Source: Mycolicibacterium sp. YH-1
GTDB lineage: Bacteria > Actinomycetota > Actinomycetes > Mycobacteriales > Mycobacteriaceae
Direction: 5' to 3'
Assembly: GCF_022557175.1 (NCBI RefSeq)
Contig: NZ_CP092915.1
Location: 868,001 to 932,000, forward strand
DNA: 64,000 nt
Below are positions 51,930 to 61,014 of the stretch, one piece after another. The position numbers and the translations under genes are program-made. The notes under the pieces were generated by a model. It was not told the origin of the DNA. It was given only the letters and a program-made list of their open reading frames with translations, and made no database searches. The stretch's first letter is position 1. The number at the start of each line of letters is the position of its first letter.

Positions 51930-52919
51930 TCAGCCGACTCTTACCGGCGTGTTGGGTGATCCCGCGTGGAATGCCAGCGCCTCCAGCGCGATACGGGCAG
52001 CGATCAGCTGAGTCCGGGTCGAGTGGTCATGCGCGGGGGCTGTCTCCGCGATATCGACACCGATCAATCCCGCGGGCGAGATGCCCCGAACGATCTGCAG
52101 CGCCTCGCGCATGGTCATTCCACCCGGTGTCGGAGCGCAGGTTCCGGGCGCGTAGGCCGCGTCGAGTGCATCGACGTCGAACGTCAGGTAGAACCCCTCC
52201 TCGCCGACGCGCTCGAGAATCTGTTCGACGACCCAAGCGGCGCCGTGCTCCCAGATCTCCTCCAGCCAGATCACCCGAATGTCATTGTCCCGGCAGTACT
52301 TCAGCTCTGTCTTCGGGTTCAACCATCCGTTGATGCCGACGAGCACGATCTTCGACGGATCGTAGCCGTTGTCGACCGCGCGCGTGATGGTGCAGCAGTG
52401 ATTCAGCTCCTCGCCGCCGACATGCGGCGCGGCATCGAGGTGCGTGTCGAACTGCACCCAGCCCGGGCTCGTCCCCGGCTTCTTCGCGGCCTTGCCGACC
52501 GGAATGCTCACCGAGTGGTCACCACCGAAGACCACGGGAATCGCTCCGCCCGCGACGATCTCGGTGATATCGGCCTCCACTCGCGCGAAGGTCTTCACGG
52601 TGTTGCCGAGAGCGACATTGCAGTCGCCGCCGTCGGCCAGCGGAAGCCGTTCGAAGAGGTCGAAGTCGTAGGTCGCCTGGAAGTTCGTGAACTGCACCGA
52701 GGTCTCACGGATCGCGCGAGGACCGTAGTTGGCGCCGCTTCGGCTGATCGTCGTCGCGTCGAACGGGAAGCCGTACACGACCGCCTTCGTTCCAGACGCC
52801 CTGATCGCCTCGCGGTCGAGTTCAATGCTCGGCACGCCCATAAAGTTTCCGCCGACGCCTCCGTGCAGGAGCCCGGTCCACATCGTCTCGTCGAATGAGC
52901 CGGCCGCCACTTCAGTCAT
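51930..52919 (-). CDS. Agmatinase-family ureohydrolase
   Basis: A 329-residue binuclear-manganese ureohydrolase with all metal ligands: H135 (GGDHS), D158, H160 and D162 (DTHLDAAPH), D248 and D250 (FDVDALD). It releases urea from a guanidino compound; agmatine or 4-guanidinobutyrate are the usual substrates of this branch. Its promoter region has two LacI-type operators. No nickel-insertion genes are present, which argues against a nickel-dependent guanidine hydrolase. Confidence 0.88.
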   Translation of the reverse strand: MTEVAAGSFDETMWTGLLHGGVGGNFMGVPSIELDREAIRASGTKAVVYGFPFDATTISRSGANYGPRAIRETSVQFTNFQATYDFDLFERLPLADGGDCNVALGNTVKTFARVEADITEIVAGGAIPVVFGGDHSVSIPVGKAAKKPGTSPGWVQFDTHLDAAPHVGGEELNHCCTITRAVDNGYDPSKIVLVGINGWLNPKTELKYCRDNDIRVIWLEEIWEHGAAWVVEQILERVGEEGFYLTFDVDALDAAYAPGTCAPTPGGMTMREALQIVRGISPAGLIGVDIAETAPAHDHSTRTQLIAARIALEALAFHAGSPNTPVRVG

Positions 52920-53008
52920 GGTTTCCTCACTTGTTTTCTGCGCGAGCAGAGGCTCGCAACTCCACTGGTAGATCGTCTTGGAGAGCCATCGCCTTCACGA
53001 CGATGCTT

Positions 53009-53024
53009 GCCGAAACGATTCGGC
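53009..53024. promoter_or_regulatory. LacI-type operator, copy 3
   Basis: GCCGAAACGATTCGGC, the most symmetric copy (GCCGAA / TTCGGC arms), 90 bases before the ureohydrolase start. Confidence 0.65.
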
Positions 53025-53054
53025 ACGACCGTAGCATTCACCTCCTCCGGCGTC

Positions 53055-53070
53055 TAGGGAACGTTTCGAC
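53055..53070. promoter_or_regulatory. LacI-type operator, copy 4
   Basis: On the minus strand GTCGAAACGTTCCCTA. Its core lies about 50 bases from that of copy 3, repeating the spacing of the first pair. It also lies 36 bases before the start of the SnoaL-like gene. Confidence 0.5.
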
Positions 53071-53106
53071 AGGGCATGGTCCGGACAGCACGGGCGTTAC
53101 ACAGGT

Positions 53107-53520
53107 ATGACCGCGCAGGACTCCGTAGCAATCGTGCACTCATTCTGGAACGACGTGTGGAACGCCCACGACCCGTCGGCGGTGGATCGGTTCGTCGTCG
53201 AGGACTTCGTCATCGTCACCGGCGGTGAGACCATCACGGGTCGCGACAACTTCAAGCGATGGATCGAGGGCTTTCTGGCCAAGGTCGACGACCTACACCT
53301 CGAGGTCGTCGAGTCCTTCCAGAAAGCCGACGGCAGCCGTGTGGCATCGCGCTGGCTGATGACCGGGCGCAACAACGGCATCCTCGGAACGGTGCCCGAC
53401 AAGCAGAACGTCGCGATGACCGGCACCGCCGTCTGGGCGGTGCGTGAAGACGGCAAGCTGCTGACGAACTGGGTCGAGCGTGCGTCGTGGGAACTGCATC
53501 AGCGGCTTACCGCCGGATGA
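53107..53520 (+). CDS. SnoaL-like (NTF2-fold) protein
   Basis: A 137-residue protein of the SnoaL/ester-cyclase-like branch (IVHSFWNDVWNAHDPSAVDRF, ITGRDNFKRWIEGFLAKVDDLHLEV). The fold binds small ligands or acts as isomerase or cyclase. Its 3' end overlaps the convergent SDR gene by 14 bases. Codon use again resembles the mycobacterial background, so the island's right edge probably lies just upstream. Confidence 0.78.
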   Translation: MTAQDSVAIVHSFWNDVWNAHDPSAVDRFVVEDFVIVTGGETITGRDNFKRWIEGFLAKVDDLHLEVVESFQKADGSRVASRWLMTGRNNGILGTVPDKQNVAMTGTAVWAVREDGKLLTNWVERASWELHQRLTAG

Positions 53521-54355
53521 ACCCGTCCAGCTCGTCGAGCGACCACGGCGGCGAGTCGTGGTGGTCGCGGTAGGCGACGATCGCGGGTGTCTGGCGGTCG
53601 AAGCGGCCGACGAAACCGCCTGCGGCAATGAAGATCTGCCCCGTCACGTCCCTGGCGAGGTCACTGACGAGGTAGGCATACGTCGGCGCGACGTACTCCG
53701 GCGGCGCGGCGTCGAGTGCGCCCTGCATGCTGATCTCGTCGAGCAGCCCGCGCCGGTTCAGGTCGGCGATGTGGGCCTCGTAATCCGAACCGGTCGACAA
53801 TCTGGTCCGCGCGCCGGGGCACACCACATTCGCGCGGACGCCGTACGCGCGAAGTTCGGCGGCGATGGCGAGGGTGAGGCCGTTGACCGCACCCTTGCCC
53901 GCGGGGTATCCCGTGCCGCCGTAGTCGCCGAGAAATGCGAACGAGCTGGTGTTGACGATGGCGCCGCCACCAGCGGCGACCATCCGTGGTGCTGCCGCGC
54001 GGCAGGTCTCGAACACCGTGCCGAGATGAGCGTCGAGCAGATCCCGAAACTGGGCCGAGGACACATTGAGAATCGATGACCCGGCCGGCTCGGCGGTTCC
54101 GGCGCAGTTGATCAGTGCATCGATGCGCCCGAACTTGTCGATGCACCGCTCGATCAACGCGTCGGCAACCACTGGATCCGCGGGGGAGCCCGCGTAACCC
54201 ACGGTGCGACCTCCGATGCCGCCGACGGCGCTGGCGACGGCGTCGGGGTCACGTCCATTGACGACGACGCCGAACCCCTGGCTGGCCAGGAGTTCGGCGA
54301 CCGCGAGCCCGACGCCCCGGGAGCCGCCGACGACGACGGCACCCCGAGCGCTCAG
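53507..54355 (-). CDS. SDR-family oxidoreductase with probable CTG start
   Basis: A 282-residue short-chain dehydrogenase: cofactor motif VVVGGSRGVGLAVAELL near the N-terminus, NCAG, catalytic Ser (NTSSFAF) and YPAGKGAV with the active Tyr-Lys pair. The frame has no ATG, GTG or TTG before the cofactor loop. The only sensible start is the CTG at 54355, overlapping the upstream TGA (CTGA) with GGAGGA 6 bases before it. Starting at the GTG at 54202 would delete the nucleotide-binding site. Confidence 0.75.
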   Translation of the reverse strand: MSARGAVVVGGSRGVGLAVAELLASQGFGVVVNGRDPDAVASAVGGIGGRTVGYAGSPADPVVADALIERCIDKFGRIDALINCAGTAEPAGSSILNVSSAQFRDLLDAHLGTVFETCRAAAPRMVAAGGGAIVNTSSFAFLGDYGGTGYPAGKGAVNGLTLAIAAELRAYGVRANVVCPGARTRLSTGSDYEAHIADLNRRGLLDEISMQGALDAAPPEYVAPTYAYLVSDLARDVTGQIFIAAGGFVGRFDRQTPAIVAYRDHHDSPPWSLDELDGFIRR

Positions 54356-54783
54356 CTCGCGTCCTCCTGGCCGAACTTCATCGCATCCATGTTCCAGTAG
54401 CCGCGCAGGTTGGTGATGAGACCCTCGTCGTTCACGCGATAGGTGAAGACACCACGCACCGTTGCGGTGAAGCCGTTCGGAAACACGGTGTGCAGCACCA
54501 GGATGTAGGCGATCTCCTCACGTGAACTCGACGGGAACGTCTCCTCGCGGGTGACGGTCAGGGTGTTGGGCCCGATGTTCGCGTCGTAGAACGCCGCGAG
54601 CGCCTCCTTGCCCTTCACGCCGGTGCCGTCGGGGTTGGTGACGGACTCGCCGATCGGATCCTCGACGACGATGTCGTCGGCCATGAGCGCCAGCCAGCCC
54701 TCGCGGTCACCCGACTGCACGCAACGCCATGACGCCTCCGACGCGGCGAGCACGGGGGACTTCTCGGCGGTTTCCTGTGACAC
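54352..54783 (-). CDS. Ketosteroid-isomerase-like protein (Rv0760c-like)
   Basis: A 143-residue NTF2-fold protein matching the remembered sequence of Rv0760c (SSWRCVQ-type SWRCVQSGDREGWLALMADDIVVEDPIG, GVFTYRVNDEGLITNLRGYWN). Rv0760c has a ketosteroid-isomerase fold and binds steroids. It lies between adhB and the SDR, with overlapping stop and start. It probably works on a hydrophobic ligand; the reaction is unknown. Confidence 0.85.
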   Translation of the reverse strand: MSQETAEKSPVLAASEASWRCVQSGDREGWLALMADDIVVEDPIGESVTNPDGTGVKGKEALAAFYDANIGPNTLTVTREETFPSSSREEIAYILVLHTVFPNGFTATVRGVFTYRVNDEGLITNLRGYWNMDAMKFGQEDAS

Positions 54784-54791
54784 CGTTGCTC

Positions 54792-55919
54792 CTACCGGTC
54801 TGTGTCGGTGTAGCGGATGACGCCGCGGATGTTGCGGCCCTCCAACATGTCCTTGTAGCCGTCGTTGATCTGCTCCAGCTTGTACTGCCGGGTAATCATG
54901 TCATCGAGGTTGAGCTTGCCCGCCTTGTACATCGACAGCAGCTGCGGGATGTCGAAGTGCGGGTTGCCGCCACCGAAGATGGTGCCCTGCAGGCGCTTCT
55001 GCATCAGGGTCAGCATCGCCAGGTTCAAGGACACATTGGTGTCCATCAGGCTGCCGATGGCGGTCAGCACGGTGGTGCCGCCCTTTGAGGTGAGGTTGAC
55101 GTAGGTGTCGACGTCCGCGCCCTTCAGCTCACCGACCGTCACGATGACCTGCTTGGCCATCAGACCGTAGGTGGCCTCGGCGATACCCGCGAAGGCCGCG
55201 TCAGTGTCGGGATAGGCGTGCGTGGCACCGAACTTCAGTGCGGCGTCGCGCTTCCACTCCACCGGCTCGATGACGAAGATGTGGCGGGCACCGGCGTTGA
55301 CCGCGCCCTGGACCGCCGACATGCCGACGCCGCCGACACCGATCACGAGGACGTCATCGCCGGGGCGGATGTCGCCGGCCTTCACGGCCGAGCCGTAGCC
55401 TGTGGTCACACCACAACCGACCAGGCAGGCGACCTCGAAGGGGATCGACTTGTCGATCTTCACGACCGAGCTCTTGTGCACCACCATGTACGGGCTGAAC
55501 GTGCCCAGCAGCGTCATCGGGAAGACCGGCTGGCCCTTGGCCGTGATGCGGTGTGTGCCGTCGGATACGGCCTGGCCGCCGAGCAGTCCCGCGCCCAGGT
55601 CGCAGAGGTTGCGCAGGCCGGCCTGACATGACGGACATGCGCCACACGACGGGATGAACGACAGCACGACGTGATCGCCGGGTGCGATGTCCTCGACGCC
55701 GGGGCCGACTTCGGTGACGATGCCCGCGCCCTCGTGGCCGCCGAGCACCGGGAAACCGGCCATCGGGATGTCTCCGGTCACCAGATGGTGATCGGAGTGG
55801 CACATGCCCGATGCCTCCATCTGGATCTTGACCTCGTCCTTGACGGGGTCGCCGATCTCGATCTCCTCGATCGACCACGGCTGGTTGAACTCCCAGATGA
55901 GAGCACCCTTTGTCTTCAT
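54792..55919 (-). CDS. adhB: NDMA-dependent / zinc alcohol dehydrogenase (AdhB, Rv0761c-like)
   Basis: A 375-residue medium-chain dehydrogenase. Catalytic zinc site C38 (MCHSDHH) and GGHEGAG, structural zinc cysteines in CGACPSCQAGLRNLC, NAD motif VIGVGGVGMSAVQGAV. The length equals that of mycobacterial AdhB/AdhD. This subgroup holds NAD tightly and is often called NDMA- or mycofactocin-dependent. It belongs to the cyp51 neighbourhood operon. Confidence 0.9.
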   Translation of the reverse strand: MKTKGALIWEFNQPWSIEEIEIGDPVKDEVKIQMEASGMCHSDHHLVTGDIPMAGFPVLGGHEGAGIVTEVGPGVEDIAPGDHVVLSFIPSCGACPSCQAGLRNLCDLGAGLLGGQAVSDGTHRITAKGQPVFPMTLLGTFSPYMVVHKSSVVKIDKSIPFEVACLVGCGVTTGYGSAVKAGDIRPGDDVLVIGVGGVGMSAVQGAVNAGARHIFVIEPVEWKRDAALKFGATHAYPDTDAAFAGIAEATYGLMAKQVIVTVGELKGADVDTYVNLTSKGGTTVLTAIGSLMDTNVSLNLAMLTLMQKRLQGTIFGGGNPHFDIPQLLSMYKAGKLNLDDMITRQYKLEQINDGYKDMLEGRNIRGVIRYTDTDR

Positions 55920-56013
55920 CAGTACATGCCTTCCGCTAGACCCAGTCAGGCCAGACTAGAGCCATTAGTTAGATGCGTCACACCCACCCCCAAGCAACTG
56001 CTTGGCCGGGACC

Positions 56014-56553
56014 TCACCAGATCGGAACGGGGCTGGTCCCGATCGGGTAGTAGCCCGGCAGCTTCTCGCCGGCGAGGCTGCGTTCGATGCGCTTCTGCAT
56101 GGTGGGGGTGAGGTCGCCGGACTCGATGAGCTTCATGAAGGCCTTCTGGACATGCCCGAAGTCGAAGAAGTCGCGCTGCCACTCGATGAGCAGGTCGTCA
56201 TTCAAGCGGAACCAGCTTCCGCCGATGCCGTAGATCTCGTCCTTCGTGCCGTCGGACTTGTTGGCGATCTGCTTCCAGAATCCGACGATCTCGTTCTGCT
56301 TCTCGTCGATCAGCGTCTTCTGGTACTCGTAGACCCAGTTCTCCAAGCCCTCCATCTCCAAACCGAGCGCCACATCCCGGATCTCGTCCCGGTTGACGCA
56401 CATCACGTCTTCCTTGGGGCCGATGTTCCAGCCGTAGGTGGCGTCCTCGGTGTAGAAGTCGGCCAACGGCTTCCAGTCACCGGCCTTCTCGGCGTCTCGG
56501 TTGGCCTTCAGCCAACGGTTGACCCAATCCTCCAGCTGCTCACGTGACGCCAT
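56014..56553 (-). CDS. NTF2-fold protein (Rv0762c-like)
   Basis: A 179-residue protein, close to the length of Rv0762c, of the SnoaL-like family (EQLEDWVNRWLKANRDAEKAGDW, FYTEDATYGWN). The Met before ASREQLEDW is used, which places the start 2 bases after the ferredoxin stop. It is cotranscribed with the ferredoxin and cyp51; a role in sterol or lipid handling is inference. Confidence 0.82.
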   Translation of the reverse strand: MASREQLEDWVNRWLKANRDAEKAGDWKPLADFYTEDATYGWNIGPKEDVMCVNRDEIRDVALGLEMEGLENWVYEYQKTLIDEKQNEIVGFWKQIANKSDGTKDEIYGIGGSWFRLNDDLLIEWQRDFFDFGHVQKAFMKLIESGDLTPTMQKRIERSLAGEKLPGYYPIGTSPVPIW

Positions 56554-56555
56554 TG

Positions 56556-58160
<1,605 letters not shown>

Positions 58161-58164
<4 letters not shown>

Positions 58165-58985
58165 GACGGCATCCCCTCATCCCCCAGGGCCAGCTTCTGA
58201 CGGTCCTTGGTGTCGGTCAGTGGAGCCTCGGGCTGAAGTTCCATATTCGCGATGTACCCGCCGCGCGGGGTCTCGGCGACGAACGTGATGGCGCGTGCGA
58301 GATCTGCTGCACGCAGGAAGTAGTCATGCCGGGCCTGGCCCCACTTGGCCCAGTCCTCCAGTGCGGGCCCGATCAGCTCGGCGGGCAGGCTCCAGCCCAT
58401 CGAGGTCTTGGTCGGGCCGGGGTGCACTATCGAGGCGCGCACCCCGGTGCCCTCGAGTTCCATCTGGTAGTTGGTCACCATCGCCACGAGTGCGGCCTTG
58501 GCTGCGCCGTAGGCGCCCATGTGCGGACGCTGGCGCAGCGCGACATCGGACCCGACGAAGATCAGGTCGCCGCGCTGGCGCTCGATCATGCCGGGCAGCA
58601 CCGCGCCGGCCAGACGGTTGGCCCCCACCAGGTGAATCTGCAACTGTGAGTTGAAGTCGTCGGTGCTGATTTCGGCCAACTTGCCGAAGTAGGTGTCACC
58701 GGCTCCCGCCACCAGCAGCTCGATCTCGCCGAGCGCCTCGACGGACTGGGTCACGAACGACTTCACCGAGTCGGTGTCGGTGACGTCGAGGTGGAACCCG
58801 ACCGCCTCACCACCGTCGGCGCGGATCTTGGCGACCAGGGCGTCGAGCTTCTCGACCCGGCGGGCGCCGAGCGCAACGGGGAAGCCGTGGGCGGCGAGTT
58901 TCAGGGCGGTGGCCTCCCCGATACCGGCTGACGCGCCCGCGACGATTGCAGGTCGGCGGTCGGGAAGCGGTGCGAAACGTGGCAT
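58161..58985 (-). CDS. SDR-family oxidoreductase (Rv0765c-like)
   Basis: A 274-residue short-chain dehydrogenase: VAGASAGIGEATALKL, AGAGD in place of NNAG, VGSDVALRQRPHMGAYGAAKAAL with the Tyr and Lys. It starts at the ATG at 58985, 13 bases after the cyp123 stop, between two P450 genes. A role in oxidising or reducing a P450 product is inference. Confidence 0.87.
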
Positions 58986-58998
58986 TGTGGCGGTCCCT

Positions 58999-60219
58999 TC
59001 AGCGGGATTGGATTGTGATCGGAAGGTGGGCGAAACCGCGGACATTGCTGGAGTGGACGCGAACCGAGTTGGCCTCGTCGACCTCGTATCCGCGGATGCG
59101 TTTGAAGAGCTCGGCAAGCGCGACGCGGGCCTCCATGCGGGCCAGGTGTGCCCCGAGGCAGAAGTGCGCGCCGCTGCCGAAGCTCTGGAGTTTGGCGCCG
59201 ATATCGCGGCCGATGATGAAGTCGTCCGGCCTCTCGAACGCGCGCTCGTCACGGTGTGCCGATCCGGGCAGCAGCAACAGCACGTCGCCGTCGGGGATCT
59301 TGGTGTCGTACAGAGTCAGGTCCCCTGACACCAGGCGAGCCAGGATCTGGCTGGACGTGTCGTAGCGCAGTGTCTCCTCGACCCACAGCGGGATCCGCGA
59401 CTCGTCGTCGTAGATCGGGGTGATCTGGTCGGGGTTCCGGTGGCCCCAGAACGCGGCATTGGCAAGGAGTTTCGTGGTGGTCTCATTGCCCGCGATCACC
59501 ATCAGGAACAGGAAGCCGAGCACCTCCTCGTCAGTGAGGCGATCACCGTCGATCTCGGCTTCCAACAGTGCGGTGGTCAGATCGTCGGCTGGCTTCTTGC
59601 GGCGCTCGGCGACCATGTCCTGGTAGTAGACGATCAGGTTGATCGATGCCTCGATCGCCTCGGCGGGCACGTCTTTGACACCGTCCTCGCGGTGCATGAC
59701 GCCATCAGCCCAGGCTCGAATGCGGTCCCGGTCCTCCTCGGGGACACCCATGAGCTCGGAGATGACGTCCATCGGCAGCTTGCCCGCGAACTCGGCGACG
59801 TAGTCAACGGTGCCGTCTTGCGCCCGCTCCATCATGGTGTCGAGGTGCTTGACAGCGAGTTCGGTTACCCGGGGCTCCAATTCGCGAATGCGACGCGGTG
59901 TGAAGCCCTTCGAGACCAGCGTCCGCAGCCTGAGGTGATCGGGATCATCCATGGCCAGAAACGACATGGTCTTCGATGCGTGCGGCCCGCGGGAGATCGG
60001 GTCCAGCGACACGCCCTCCCGGTTGGACAGCGTGGTGCTGTTGCGGAAACCCGTCAGGACATCGGCGTGCCGTGACAACGCCCAGAAGCCGAGGTCGGGG
60101 TTGTGGTAGAGCGGAGCCTCGTCACGGAGCCGCCTGTAGTACGGGTACGGATCCTCGTGGAAGTCGTAGTCGTACGGGTCGAGCAATACGTCTGGGCCCG
60201 TTCCGGTCTGAGATGTCAC
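58999..60219 (-). CDS. cyp123: Cytochrome P450 (CYP123-like)
   Basis: A 406-residue P450 with a complete active site: I-helix VIAGNETTTKLL, ExxR in EETLRYD and haem loop FGSGAHFCLGAHLARME. It matches the gene order at Rv0766c. Start GTG at 60219 overlaps the TetR gene stop (GTGA); the longer in-frame reading upstream crosses that gene and is rejected. Substrate unknown. Confidence 0.9.
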   Translation of the reverse strand: MTSQTGTGPDVLLDPYDYDFHEDPYPYYRRLRDEAPLYHNPDLGFWALSRHADVLTGFRNSTTLSNREGVSLDPISRGPHASKTMSFLAMDDPDHLRLRTLVSKGFTPRRIRELEPRVTELAVKHLDTMMERAQDGTVDYVAEFAGKLPMDVISELMGVPEEDRDRIRAWADGVMHREDGVKDVPAEAIEASINLIVYYQDMVAERRKKPADDLTTALLEAEIDGDRLTDEEVLGFLFLMVIAGNETTTKLLANAAFWGHRNPDQITPIYDDESRIPLWVEETLRYDTSSQILARLVSGDLTLYDTKIPDGDVLLLLPGSAHRDERAFERPDDFIIGRDIGAKLQSFGSGAHFCLGAHLARMEARVALAELFKRIRGYEVDEANSVRVHSSNVRGFAHLPITIQSR

Positions 60220-60824
60220 TGCTCTTCTCCCAAGATGAGGCCGACGACGTAGCTGAGTCGGTCGGCGATCTGGTGGTAGGTGAAGGCGCCGCTGCCCGCG
60301 TTGACGAGCGCGCCGAAGTACGTCATCTCCAGGGCAGAGACCACACGCGGATCGGCATCGGGGCCGACAGCCGAGCGGATCCGGCGGTGGATCTCGGCGC
60401 CGATGCGATCGCGGACGCGCCGCACTGTCGGGTCGGTGCCGGTCAGCAGTGCTGTGGTGCAGGCCGCGGCGACCTCGGGCTCGTCGGCCACCATCAGCGC
60501 CATGCTGCGCAGCGCCTGCTCGACGCGCGCCGTCATCGGCTCGTTGACGTCGGTGAAGAAGGGCACCTGCTTCATGAGGTCGAGATACACCTCGGCGATC
60601 AGGTGGTTCTTCGAGGAGAAGTAGGTGTAGGCCGTGGCCGGCGCGACCTTCGCCCTGGCGGCCACAGCGCGCACGGTCAGGTCGGCGTAGCTGGATTCGC
60701 GCAGCATCTCCACACCGGCGGCGAGCACCTTGCGGAAGGTCTCCTCCTGCCTGCGGTTGCGCGTTGGCTCGCCAGGGTCCGTCTCGGACGTCCCTGTGAT
60801 CGCGAACACCGAATCGCTGGACAC
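60216..60824 (-). CDS. TetR-family regulator (Rv0767c-like)
   Basis: A 202-residue repressor with helix-turn-helix ADLTVRAVAARAKVAPATAYTYFSSK and a TetR ligand domain. It heads the minus-strand cyp123-SDR-cyp51 operon and is divergent from aldA. Palindromes overlapping its start and 39 bp upstream of the aldA start suggest it represses both sides. The GTG start lies inside the first palindrome; a GTG at codon 6 is an alternative. Confidence 0.88.
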   Translation of the reverse strand: MSSDSVFAITGTSETDPGEPTRNRRQEETFRKVLAAGVEMLRESSYADLTVRAVAARAKVAPATAYTYFSSKNHLIAEVYLDLMKQVPFFTDVNEPMTARVEQALRSMALMVADEPEVAAACTTALLTGTDPTVRRVRDRIGAEIHRRIRSAVGPDADPRVVSALEMTYFGALVNAGSGAFTYHQIADRLSYVVGLILGEEQ

Positions 60825-60831
60825 ATGTCCA
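60818..60831. promoter_or_regulatory. TetR operator, copy 1
   Basis: Perfect palindrome TGGACACATGTCCA overlapping the TetR-family gene start. Same arms as the copy before aldA. Confidence 0.6.
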
Positions 60832-60975
60832 AGTTATCGGACGGTGTGCCGCGAAGGCAAGCGATCGCCGCGAAATGCCATTACACCTGGTGTATCTCGA
60901 GGCCGTCGCCCCTCCGGCCGGTGTTGACCCTTGCTTCCGTCGCGCGTCTGGGGCTAAGGTTCGACGCAGTACGGC

Positions 60976-60989
60976 TGGACAGTTGTCCA
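60976..60989. promoter_or_regulatory. TetR operator, copy 2
   Basis: TGGACAGTTGTCCA (arms TGGACA / TGTCCA), 39 bp upstream of the aldA start. Two matching palindromes in one divergent region argue for a shared regulator. Confidence 0.6.
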
Positions 60990-61014
60990 GGCGTTTGGGC
61001 CGGAAATTCTGCAC

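Noticed and set aside
53507..54202. SDR starting at the GTG at 54202
   Set aside because: It would remove the glycine-rich cofactor motif that is encoded in frame just upstream.
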